DNA of 12,870 bases from Xanthoparmelia taractica (taxonomy: Eukaryota > Ascomycota > Lecanoromycetes > Lecanorales > Parmeliaceae). A program made the translations under genes and the position numbers. The stretch lies in contig JANQBS010000586.1 of assembly GCA_033085395.1 (NCBI GenBank), positions 1 through 12,870 on the forward strand. Reading direction: 5' to 3'. The notes beneath the pieces are model-generated. The model was not told where the DNA came from. It worked only from the letters and a program-made list of their open reading frames with translations, and searched no databases. Shown here piece by piece: positions 1 to 8,839 of the stretch. How positions within the stretch are numbered: position 1 is the first letter of the stretch; the number at the start of each line of letters is the position of its first letter.

Positions 1-769
1 AAATTAGAAAATTAAATTAATAAAAATAATATATATAATATATTAATATATTTTAAGTTTAGATTATACGTCGCTTTATTATAAAAATAGATTATATATT
101 ATAGATATATAATTACTAAATTAAGAAAAAAGAAGAAATTTTTTTAAAAATTATATATATCTTCAAGTCGCTATAGTTAAGATTTCTATTATATCGATAT
201 ATAAATTAGTTTAGAAATCTTATATTAAAAATATAACTTATTAAATATATATATTCTCTATGCTTTTTTAAGTCTACTATCTTATATTTATAAAAGAAAA
301 AAAAATAAAGAAGAAATTATATCTTTTATAACGTATCTTCGATCGTCTTAAAAAAGAAAGCTATATTAATAAAATAAAGCTATCTTAGACTCTTTAATAT
401 TAATTATCACTTACTTATAATAAGCTTTTATAAAAACTATACTTTAAGATACTTTTTTATAAGAGAAATATTTTTCTTAATACGATTATTCTTAAATATA
501 TTCTTTAGTATATTTCTATCTAGCTTTATATACTCGAGTTAAATAAAGAATACTTTATCGTTTAATATAATCTTTAGAGCTATCGTCTTTTTTATATCGA
601 ATTATACTTAAACTAGCTTAGCTTTTATATTTATATGTTTACTAACTTCGATTATAAACTTACTCTTCTTTTTCTAGTCTATATTAATATTAAATTTTAT
701 TTTATTACGATATTAGATTAGTTTAAGATTTAATATTATATAAATAAATTTAAGTTAAATAGTTATCTT
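1..769. other. Unassigned RIP-mutated AT-rich DNA
   Basis: No gene can be supported here. The plus strand is rich in T and C between A/T runs, and CpA/TpG are almost absent, as in the mutated retroelements to the right, so this is most likely also repeat-derived. If it once coded, the minus strand is the better candidate, since the retroelement coding strands in this window are purine-rich. The minus-strand frame that is fairly open at 770-1198 carries on into this stretch but becomes crowded with TAA/TAG codons, and I recognise no domain in it. I see no LTR, terminal inverted repeat or tandem repeat boundary. Confidence 0.4.
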
Positions 770-1198
770 TATTTTTTAATTTTATTCTTTTTATTAAGAT
801 ATAGAATTTATTCTCTATTAAACTTTTCTCTTTTTCTTTTAACTTACTCTCTATTATTATTATATTCTTATTTTCTTTAATCTCGTTTAAATCGCCCGAT
901 ATTATTACTTCTTCGTTTATCTATCTACTTAAATTTTACTATATCTTTATCGCTTTTCGCTAAAACGATTAAAGTTTATAACGAAGCTCTCGATTTTCTC
1001 TTTTAATTATCGTTTTTTCTTTATATCTAATTAATATTATATTAAATATTTCTCTATTCGCGCTTAAGAATATAATATTATTATTTATATCTTCATCGTT
1101 TAATTATATCGTGTCGAGCTTCGAATATCGAGATCTCTCGCGCTCTTCGAAATTTATTATTAATATTAAACTTCTTATACGAGATAAAGTTAAATAAA
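770..1198 (-). pseudogene. Possible degraded coding remnant, unrecognised product
   Basis: I do not recognise this protein. One minus-strand frame, with a codon starting at 1145 and reading leftwards, has only about six stop codons in roughly 140 codons, clearly fewer than expected for sequence this rich in TA. The stops are TAA/TAG, which RIP makes from CAA, CAG or TGG. The translation is charged and low in hydrophobic residues, with stretches rich in E, K, R, N and S, such as a segment reading NFEERERSRYSKL and later KLKEKEKSLIENK. That suggests a disordered or coiled-coil segment, as in the N-terminal part of many Gag proteins or an accessory transposon protein. Orientation is opposite to both retroelements in the window, so it would belong to a third element or a lost gene. 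Start and end are approximate. Confidence 0.3.
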
Positions 1199-1318
1199 TA
1201 AAGTCTTGAAAAGAGAATAATAATAAAGTTAATCGTTTATTTATAATTTTTAATATAAAAGATTATTAACGAAAATATCTATTTAAAGATTAATAATTAA
1301 TAAAGTTATATATTAAAG

Positions 1319-2050
1319 TGCGACGATAATAGAGTAGATAGATACGTTAAGAGTCTAAGCTTCGAGGAAAGAATAGAGAATCTTATTAATTTCGTAAGAC
1401 GATTAATTTAATATCGTAGAAAGCACTTAAGTATTAATTATAAAATAGTTTAATTAATAGCTTAAGTCGTTATTATATAAAAGACGATTAATTCGTTTTT
1501 AAGAAAATTATACTTTATAGTATCTTCTCGAGTTAAATCGAAGTTAAAAAATCTTATCTGCGATCGTGAAGAGTAACTCTATCCCGCTAAATTATATCGA
1601 ATATAATATTAATATAGTCTCGAGAGACTTGAAATAATGCTTTTATAGTATTAAGATAGATAACTATTCACGATAAGTTATAGTCTTACTTCTTAGCTAC
1701 GAATATAATAATAATAATCTTTCGATATCGAGTAGAGAGAATAGCGTCGATTAGATATTAAGAGAACGTTAGCTTTAAGATTCTATTTAATAATATATTT
1801 TAATTAAAAATATTAAATAAGTTAAGATTCTCGAACGTTAAATTCGTAACGACGTTATTATTTTTCTTAATTCTTAATATAGAGCTTAAAGTTAACGTTA
1901 TTTTTAAATAAGATAATTACGTAAGCTATATAAAAGTAATAGAGAAAGTAAGATTAATAATAAAAAAGATAATCTATAGATTAAAGAATATAAGATCGAG
2001 AGTTTTAATTAAGAAAATATTAGACCTAGCGCTATATACGCATTAGCGTC
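1319..2050 (+). pseudogene. Possible degraded coding remnant, unrecognised product
   Basis: I do not recognise this protein. In the plus frame whose codons start at 1343, charged and hydrophobic residues alternate in a protein-like way (for example SLSFEERIENLINFVRRLI from about 1355, and CDREE then a stop then LYPAKLYRI near 1558-1600). The many in-frame TAA/TAG codons can be explained as RIP-converted glutamine or tryptophan codons, but they are frequent enough that the frame is only suggestive. It lies upstream of the gag of element 2 and could be part of that element, of a different element it landed in, or chance. No catalytic motif, zinc knuckle or membrane segment is visible. Confidence 0.22.
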
Positions 2051-2075
2051 GATTACTTATAAGTTTAGAGTTTAT

Positions 2076-2375
2076 TGCGGAATTATAGCGAGGTTTATAA
2101 TCTAAGGCCTTGGCGAAACCTTAACGATTATATATTCTCTTCGTATATCTTAAGATTTTCGTATTTTTTTAAAATTAATTCTATTAGAACTTAATATCTA
2201 ATAAAGAAATTATTATCGTATCGATTATACGTCTCTTATATTAATTAGATCGCTTACTAAGCGTTAACGAATTAATTTCTTATAATTCTAGTTTCTCTAT
2301 CTTTTAAAGAAAAAGATTTATTGTTATTAGAATATTAAACTCTTCGTCGAATCGAAATAAATATATTCTAAAGCG
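2076..2375 (+). other. Candidate 5' leader/LTR zone of element 2
   Basis: This stretch separates the unassigned DNA from the first gag-like codons of element 2. It begins with a patch that kept unusually many G and C: a TG at 2076-2077 opens a segment containing the palindrome AAGGCCTT (2104-2111), flanked by the inverted pair AGGTTT (2091-2096) and AAACCT (2116-2121). Its position just upstream of gag would suit the LTR and primer-binding region of element 2. The matching 3' LTR lies outside the window, so neither LTR end nor the primer-binding site can be fixed; a sequence starting TTGTTATTAGAA at about 2321 is a weak primer-site candidate. Confidence 0.3.
2091..2121. repeat. Inverted repeat with inner AAGGCCTT palindrome
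   Basis: AGGTTT at 2091-2096 is the exact inverse complement of AAACCT at 2116-2121, with an 8-bp perfect palindrome (2104-2111) inside the loop. The patch stands out because it keeps TpG, GpG and CpC dinucleotides in DNA that has otherwise lost them. It may be part of an LTR or untranslated leader of element 2. Confidence 0.45.
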
Positions 2376-3358
2376 ATATAGCTTCGATATTAATTTTTAA
2401 AAATTTATCTTAAAGAATTAAGTAATTCTAAAGAAACGTCTTAAGAATATCTAAGTAGAAAATCGTTATCTAAAGTTAAAATAAGAGCTAGCTAAGTTAC
2501 GAGCACGTAATAACGTGCTATATAATTCGAATTTTTTATAATTCTCGTCGAAGCGATAATAATTTTATTTATTATTTTATTTTTAATAAATATTTTAATT
2601 AAAGCGAAAATACTTCGTCTCGAAAGAAGATATTCTTATAAAAATAATAATAAAGAGAAATATTTACGCTAATTTTATAAAATTAAAATTAAATTTTTTA
2701 TAAGTTTCGAGTATTTTATTATTAATTAAATTAAAATTATTTATTATATATAATTCTTAAAAGACGATCTAAATACGTAATAATATCAATACTTTTAAGC
2801 TTATAAATTAAAGAAGATTACTTTCGAATTTTTTAAATTATTTTTATTCGACTTAATTACGAATTTAATAAATTATTATTAATTTATTTATAAAAAGTAA
2901 AAAGCGATAAAATAGCGATAAGATTAAAAGATCTTAGTTTTTAAGATTTATTTAAAGAAATTAAAAATTTATTTATTCTTATTTACGAAGAAGTATCGAG
3001 CGAACTTTTTCTTAATTAAGCTACGATCTAAGTTAAAGAAAAATATTCTTAATATTAATAATATACTTAAATAAAGAAATGAAATTCTTATTATAATAAT
3101 TATATAAAAATAATTTTAAAGCGCGCGCGATTTTATAGCGACGATTTTAATTTAAAATAATTTAAGAAATTCAATAAAGATAAGCTTCTAAAAGCTCGAA
3201 TTTTAAAGTCTAACGCGACTTCGAAAAATAGCGCTAAATTTACGCGTACTCAAGAAGAGAGTAATAAACGTAGTGTTAAGATCGTTAATTATAATTTTAA
3301 AATATTTATTATTTATTAATATTATTAAAAGTCGAGTTATATAAAATTAAATTATCTC
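2376..3358 (+). pseudogene. gag: Gag remnant of element 2
   Basis: This is the ruined structural (capsid/nucleocapsid) gene of an LTR retrotransposon. In the frame with codons at 2814, 2994 and so on, the translation resembles fungal Ty3/gypsy Gag: a block reading KIYLKKLKIYLFLFTKKYRA then NFFLIKLRSKLKKNIL (about 2949-3054) fits the family's conserved segment in which a YLxxLE-like stretch is followed by an 'LTKLRP'-like motif. Upstream, LKDDLNT (about 2751-2771) sits where the 'LRGDAL.W' motif is usual. Near 3112-3118 the sensible frame moves to the one used by the zinc knuckle (3314-3355) and pol, so there is an indel or a frame change. The start is a guess: an ATA at 2376 could be a mutated ATG. 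Many TAA/TAG codons interrupt it. Confidence 0.6.
3314..3355 (+). other. RIP-ruined CCHC zinc knuckle of element 2 Gag
   Basis: In the frame starting at 3314 the spacing C-x2-C-x4-H-x4-C is filled by TAT codons at all four metal-ligand positions (3314, 3323, 3338, 3353). The residues between and after are KSS (for KPG or KSG), IKLN and LDKN, the usual zinc-knuckle context with 'GH' and 'CP' mutated. TGT to TAT and CAT to TAT are both RIP-type transitions. TAT is common in this DNA, so the call rests on the spacing together with the flanking residues and the position between capsid and pol. Confidence 0.55.
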
Positions 3359-4140
3359 GATAAGAATAAATCGACTATTATTATAGCGACGATATCGATA
3401 AAAAATAAATTAACTTCGTAAGCGTCTTTAAAGCGAAGTAAGAAAAACGAATAATAGAGATAATTTCTTTTATTATTATAAAGAGATAAATTAAGCTATA
3501 AAGTAATTAGAGATAACTTATTACTTTATTTAATTATAAGATATATATTAATTTAATTATATAGAAGTTCGTAATTTAATAAGATCTTTAATTATATAAC
3601 GCTATCTTATTATAAAAGAAGACGCTAAGCGAATAAAATATATATTATTATAATACTTATTATTTAAATTATTAAATAATTAATAATTAAGATTAAGAGT
3701 AATAATATAATATATTATTCTACGTTATAGATTAAAAAGATCTCGATATTATATTAAATATATTCGCGTTATATTAATTATATATTTTACTTAACTCTAC
3801 GATAAAATAATAATAATTTAAGATTAATATTAAGAAACTTTAGATTAAAGAATCGATTAAATTTACTTAGAAAATCGAGCGAAAATTAAATATTCGTAAT
3901 CGTATACGCTATAATAATATGAGATAAATAAAAAAATATTAATAACTTAAAGCTCTTAAGAGAATTACTAAAATTTAAGAATATCTTTTTTAATAATATA
4001 AGAGAGATCTTATCTACGTTTAAGTAAAGAAATTATATTATTAAAATAAAGAAAAATAAAGAGTTATTTTATAAATATCTTTATAATCTATTTTAAATTA
4101 AGCTATCGAAGTTAAAACGATATCTTAACAAGTTATTTTA
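3359..4140 (+). pseudogene. pol: Pol remnant of element 2, N-terminal part
   Basis: This is the beginning of the polyprotein that would carry protease and reverse transcriptase. The frame is the same as that of the zinc knuckle (codons at 3314 and 4100). From about 3980 the translation reads like the linker into RT: KFKNIFFNNIREIL, then a segment ending KLSKLKRYLNKLF (about 4100-4138). These match the Ty3/gypsy pattern in which 'F.DVF' precedes 'LS..EL..LR.YLdk.L..G.IR.S'. The protease between about 3450 and 3850 is not convincingly visible, and no D-T/S-G active-site motif is recognisable. The gene stops abruptly at 4140 because element 1 is inserted; its continuation starts at 10587. Confidence 0.65.
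4136..4140 (+). repeat. Target site duplication of element 1, left copy
   Basis: TTTTA here is repeated exactly at 10582-10586, immediately outside the two LTR ends. A 5-bp duplication is the size expected of a Ty3/gypsy integrase. It falls in an RT codon run of element 2. Confidence 0.9.
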
Positions 4141-4348
4141 TGTTACGAGTGTAACGACTACATAGATCTACAATACCAAGTCGGCTTACCTTTTCAATTA
4201 AGACTACGACTTTCCTTTTCAATTGAAACTAGTCCCTATAGACCTTAGCGTTTCTTATAGATATTTCTTCCCAGCTAGATAGTTTCTTCTTAGACTTAAT
4301 TTATTCGTTATATATTATTATTAACTTATTCTAATTATAGTTCTAATA
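4141..4348 (+). repeat. 5' LTR of element 1 (208 bp)
   Basis: This LTR aligns without gaps to 10374-10581 over its full 208 bp. I count 31 differences, all transitions. It starts TGTTACGAGTGTAACGAC and ends TTCTAATA. This copy keeps far more C and G than the 3' copy, especially over 4141-4275, including several CpA and CpC dinucleotides lost elsewhere in the window. It would hold the element's promoter and RNA start, but no TATA box or start site can be assigned with confidence. Confidence 0.95.
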
Positions 4349-5063
4349 TTAAATTAAGTCTTATCTTCTTATTACGCTCGTGAAACGTGCGAGCTAAAAG
4401 AATTTATTTATAATATAATCGATAACTTCGAAAGACACTAATATATATTATCTTAGATATCTCTTAAATTATACGAACGTACTATTAAAAGATCTAAATT
4501 ATACGAAATTATTAAAAACTCGTTAATAAGCGAAATTAAAGAAATTATAGCAAGATAGCTTTTAAATTATACGAAGTGTCTTCTTATAGTTAAATATTAA
4601 TAATATAATATCTATTTATTTAACACTCGGCCTCGCGGCGCGACTATAAATCACGCGATTAATCTATTAATTAGTGTGCTCTAGACGTATTTCTAGCACG
4701 ATTTAGTCGTTTCATTATTAGTTAATATAGTAATTAAAGTCGTGCATATACGCTAATAAGAATTACTTATATAACTTACTTCTCGACGTCACGTATTAAT
4801 AGAGCGTTCTCTAAAGTCTATTCGACTATAAATATATCTTATTTAAATAACTATTACGTATATTATAATCGACTTAAGACACTTACTATAAACTTAGCTA
4901 AGTTCGTTTTTATCGTATTAATTTTAATCTCAACTCGAGCGAGTTTCGTATAAAAAAATAATTCTATTTAAAAGTTCGGAGAAAATTATTAATTTCTTAT
5001 AAAATTAAATAATATCTTAATACTACACTATATACTTAACGATCTATTTATAGCTTCTATAAA
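4349..5063 (+). other. 5' leader of element 1
   Basis: This stretch of about 715 bp lies between the 5' LTR and the first gag-like codons and should contain the primer-binding site and packaging signals. No tRNA match can be read directly after 4348, probably because the bases have been mutated. Visible structure: a short inverted repeat GCTCG/CGAGC (4376-4380 and 4390-4394) with a 9-base loop, three exact copies of AAATTATACGAA (from 4466, 4496 and 4564), and a GC-retaining stretch rich in CpG at about 4625-4660. Stop codons are dense in the gag frame over at least 5001-5063, and I saw no recognisable coding sequence here. Confidence 0.55.
4466..4575 (+). repeat. Three direct copies of a 12-mer in the leader
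   Basis: AAATTATACGAA occurs at 4466-4477, 4496-4507 and 4564-4575, spaced 30 and 68 bases apart. In AT-rich DNA short repeats arise by chance, but the shared ACGA core makes three exact copies within 110 bases notable. They could be remnants of a leader repeat or protein-binding element. Confidence 0.5.
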
Positions 5064-6260
5064 ATATCTCGAGATACGAAGTAAAACGCGAGAGGTCCCT
5101 AGACGAGAATAGACTTCGTAATCTATTTCACGCTATCTTTTAATCTAGAATAGTATTTTAAGAATACTTTAAATCGACGAGTATCTATATTATTTAAAAA
5201 CACTCTTCGCGCGCTTAAGAATCTTATCTTCGTCTAGAATATAATTACTTAAAAATAGCTAATTTAATAAGCTAATACGAACTCTCAAGAGTTTTTAACT
5301 ATTTTAAATAAACTTCGCGAATAGCGCGATCTCGAGATAAAAGTTATTTAATTATACGACTCTTTACTTTAAGAGAATTCGAATTATAAGTTAAAATATA
5401 AAAAAGAATAAAAGAAGAAGAAGAAGACTAGAACTATATTCGATCGACTTTAAATAATTTATAATTATCTATAATAATAAGTGTAGAATCTTTAATATTA
5501 ACTACGAAGATTTCGTGAGAAATCTATTAATTCGATATAGATTTAAGTCTTAGCTAGACGCTTTAAGAAGTTCTTCTATTCTTTAATATTAATCAACGAT
5601 AAAGATTCTTAATAAAATAATTAAATTAATTAAATATTTAATAAATTAAAGATTAATTAAGATTATTTTAATAATAAGATAGCTAGAATCGCTTATATTA
5701 AGTTTCGCACTAATAAGAAAGTAGCTAAAATTATCTATATTCGATCTTATCGTCTAAGCTTCGATCTTTATTAAATTATTAATAAGATTTTAAACGATTT
5801 ATAAAAATTATTTAAGAACTCGAATTATAAAGTAAATAGAGCTCGTAAGTATAAGATCTTAAAGTAAAAAGATCTCTTATTTAGCGATTTCTATTAAAAC
5901 TTTAAACGTCTCGCTATAAAATTAAGTATATTAGATAAAGCTTAACTTTAAGATATAAATAAGAAACTCGTTTCTCGTCTTCGTACGATCTAAACTAACT
6001 CTCTTATCGAGTTTATTACGATATTCGCTCTAAAAGTATTCTTAACTCGAACGAATAATAAGTATCGTATTATATATTAGAAAAAGATAATCAAGAAGAT
6101 TAAGAACGTGATAAATAAGATACGAGTCTCTAAGCGTGTAACGTTTATATTTAATTCTATAAATATCTTCTTTTCTTAAACGAATCTAATTTCTCGATAT
6201 TCTTTTTTCGCTATAAAATAATAATAGCGAAAAACTATTAAAGATTAAAAGAAAGATATC

Positions 6261-6302
6261 TACTATATTTATTATAAGAAGAGACACTTATTATTCGCTT
6301 AT
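6261..6302 (+). other. CCHC zinc knuckle of element 1 Gag, Cys mutated to Tyr
   Basis: The codon pattern is C-x2-C-x4-H-x4-C, with TAC, TAT, CAC and TAT at the ligand positions (6261, 6270, 6285, 6300). The histidine is intact and all three cysteines read as tyrosine, which fits TGC to TAC and TGT to TAT. The spacer residues YKKR and LLFA fit a nucleic-acid-binding Gag knuckle ('CYxCgkkGHxardC' type). The mutated protein could not bind zinc at this site. Confidence 0.85.
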
Positions 6303-6391
6303 TTAAAATATCGATCTTCTTATTGAATTAATAAGATAGAAAATTAGAATAAAGAGAATTTCGTAAAATCGAAGTCTAAATAATTCGATTC

Positions 6392-6398
6392 AAAAAAC
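6392..6398 (+). promoter_or_regulatory. Putative -1 ribosomal frameshift heptamer A AAA AAC
   Basis: In the gag frame the codons are TCA AAA AAC TTA TAA (6390-6404). A one-base backward slip on A-AAA-AAC gives the codons AAA AAA CTT, exactly the phase used by pol from protease to chromodomain. The pol frame has its last upstream stop (TAA) at 6377-6379, so the overlap is only about 25 bases and the heptamer is inside it. Some of these A residues may be RIP products of G, so the original heptamer could have differed. Confidence 0.6.
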
Positions 6399-7222
6399 TT
6401 ATAATCTTATTTATAATCACGAATTAAGATAAAATTTTATTCTTATATAATCTCGAAGAGACTCGACGTAAGTTATTTATAGCGAAATCGTTTCTAGCTT
6501 AAGAAAGTCTAACTTTCTAAGAAAAGATCTATCACGTTTAAATTCTTATCGATATCGAGATTACTAAGTACGCGTTTATTAATAAACGTCTAATTCACGA
6601 GATTTATTAATTATTAGATATATAATTTATTTCTCTTATAAAGTCTAAACTAATTTAAGACTATAATAAGTAACTTAGTAAGAAGTTTATTACGTACGCT
6701 ATATACTTAAATCTTATTCTTTCGAGATATAAGAAACTTATAATCTTAATACTTATAGCGAATTTAAGATAATATATAGTTATTCTAGATAAATTATAAA
6801 TAAATCGCTTTAATATACTTTTAGATATAAGTAACGATTTTATTCTCTTTCGAGATTATTCGTTATAAACTCTCTTTATTCTTATTACTTATTTATCTAT
6901 AAAATTAACACTCTCGATCGAGATTTCTAAATTAATTTAACCTCGATTAAAGATCTTTACTCGTTTATAACTCACGTCTAGAAATTATTTATTTTCTATT
7001 TATAGTATCGCTATTATCTTCTTTACGATATTAATTAAATAAACGAAGTACTCTAAGACTTAATTATTTATTATATCGATAAATAATATCGATCGAGATA
7101 TAATATATAACGCTAAGTCTAGAGCGGAAAAAATTAGTCTTTCTTTAATAAAGACGACTATTTAGAATCTAAATAAAATTAAGAAGCTACTCTCTTCTTA
7201 GTATTATAAATTTTTAGACGTT

Positions 7223-8062
7223 TTTAATTATTTTAAAATCAATTAATTCTTATCGTATCGCTCTTATAATTATAAAATCGAGTTTATTAATAACTTCAAG
7301 TCGTTTTAGAATCGCGTTTATCGTATATTTTTCTATAAGCTTTAAAAGATTAAAGAGTATCTAATAGATAATCTATTCAAGAACTTTATTACTTCTAGTA
7401 AGACTTCTTATTTATTATCGATTCTATTTATTCTAAAGACTAATAATAATCTTCGTTTCTATATAAATTATCGAAAATTAAATATTATAACGAAATATAA
7501 TCGATATTTATTTTTATTAATAAAGAAAGTTATTAATAAGATTAGAGAATATTATTATCTTATTCGTTTAAATATTATCGTTATATTTAATAAGCTACGA
7601 ATAAATCTCGATAATAAGAATTATACGATCTTTATTATAATTCTCGAAGTCTATAAGTATTAAATATTACTCTTCGAACTAACGAATAAATCGAGCACTT
7701 TTTAATAATATATTAATAAAATTCTATTCGATTTTCTAAATAACTTCTATTAAGTCTATTTAGACGATATTCTTATTTATAATTAAAAGAAGACGAAATA
7801 TTAAAAGTATATTAAATAAGTTCTTTAACGTCTACGAGAGACTAATCTATAAATAAATATTAAGAAATACGAATTCGATATAAAAGAAATCGTATTTCTA
7901 GAGATTATTATATTAAGAATTAGTCTATAAATAAATTCTTATAAGATTAAGATTATACTTAATTAAAATATCTCTACGAATCTAAAGAAAATTCAAGATT
8001 TTATAAGATTTATAAACTTCTATCGACGCTTTATCTATAAGTTTTTTAAGTTAATTAAATCT
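7223..8062 (+). other. Reverse transcriptase domain of element 1
   Basis: This domain copies the element RNA into DNA. Landmarks in one frame: LRFYINYRKLNII (7451-7489, the 'LR.ViDYR.LN' motif), LNIIVIFNKLRI (7568-7603, the 'LDi..aFn.lRi' block with its catalytic Asp changed to Asn), YLDDILIYN (7757-7783, catalytic pair intact) and FYRRFI (8018-8035). TAA/TAG codons interrupt it. Domain edges are approximate. Confidence 0.88.
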
Positions 8063-8839
8063 CTAATTAATCTTACGAAGAAGAATACTCTCTTTATCTA
8101 AAATAAGATCTACGTTAAGTCGTTCGACGATCTTAAAAAGCGTGTAATTATTATCTTAGTGCTACATTACTTTAATCTTAAATATTAGACTATTCTTAAG
8201 ACTAATTCTTTTAATTATATACTAAAAGAAATCTTATCTTAATATAATAATAACGAAATTCTATATTCTATAATATTCTATAATAAAAGTATAATTTTAG
8301 CGAAATATAATTATTATATCTATAATAAGAAGTTGCTAGCGATTATTTAATACTTCGAATATTAACGACTCGAACTATAATATATCGAGCTATCTATTTA
8401 AGTTTTTATTAATTATAAGATTTTAAAAATCTTTATAAAAAATAAGAAGCTTACGCGACGTTAAGTTCGCTATCTAGATATCTTCTCTAAATTTAATTTT
8501 TAAATTATTTTTTATACGAGAATAATTAATAGTAAAGTCGACGCTCTAATAAGAATATTATTATCTATTTTAACGAACGAAGTTAATAAAAGAAGTTAAT
8601 ATTAATATTAAACGATTTTTATCTTGAATCGCGTTTAAATTTAAATTATAGAGCTCGAAGAAAATCTATTTAAATAAATTCATAAGATTAATTAAAAGAA
8701 TCTTATATATAATAAATTTTATAAAGTAATAAGTTATAATTAGATTAAACTTTATAATTATACGCTAAGTCGATATTGTATCGTTAATAGAACTCTCTTC
8801 AAAAACGAATTATTATAGATCTCGATCGAGTTTTAAACG

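Larger units (their letters stand above)
2076..4140 (+). mobile_element. Element 2 (older Ty3/gypsy), 5' part, interrupted
   Basis: This is the left half of a Ty3/gypsy retrotransposon split by the insertion of element 1 at 4140/4141. It holds a gag remnant, a zinc-knuckle remnant and the start of pol up to the N-terminal part of reverse transcriptase. The last codons before the break join in frame with those starting at 10587, and the joined reading matches the conserved Ty3/gypsy RT fingers region. The left border is uncertain and is placed at a GC-retaining patch that might be its LTR. CpA depletion and many TAA/TAG codons show heavy RIP. Confidence 0.7.
5064..6404 (+). pseudogene. gag: Gag remnant of element 1
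   Basis: This is the degraded Gag gene, for capsid and nucleocapsid. The frame (codons at 5064, 6261, 6390) gives about 446 codons. An N-terminal charged, possibly coiled-coil part (LNKLRE then DLEIKVI, about 5293-5340) leads to an acidic/lysine run at 5400-5430. Next comes the capsid core: RIAYIKFRTNKKVAKI (about 5685-5740) corresponds to the family motif 'riaYv.sRt..kAa.i', and LLFSDFY then NFKRLAIKLSIL (about 5874-5940) to 'f.dFy.eF.rLa..lgi'. A zinc knuckle follows at 6261-6302. The start is inferred from an ATA that may have been ATG; upstream codons in frame include TAA. The end is the TAA at 6402-6404, one sense codon after a slippery heptamer. Internal TAA/TAG codons make it nonfunctional. 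Confidence 0.8.

Noticed and set aside
2321..2334. Primer-binding site of element 2
   Set aside because: The sequence vaguely resembles a tRNA-complement box after RIP, but without the 3' LTR the LTR end is unknown and the match is too loose to annotate.
3112..3121. Slippery TTTAAAG as a programmed frameshift in element 2
   Set aside because: The heptamer is present but its codon phase does not match the upstream capsid frame, so it could not make the needed shift.
5401..5430. GAA/AAG-rich run as a microsatellite
   Set aside because: It is a short purine run that reads as a Lys-rich linker in the gag frame of element 1; it is not a long tandem array.
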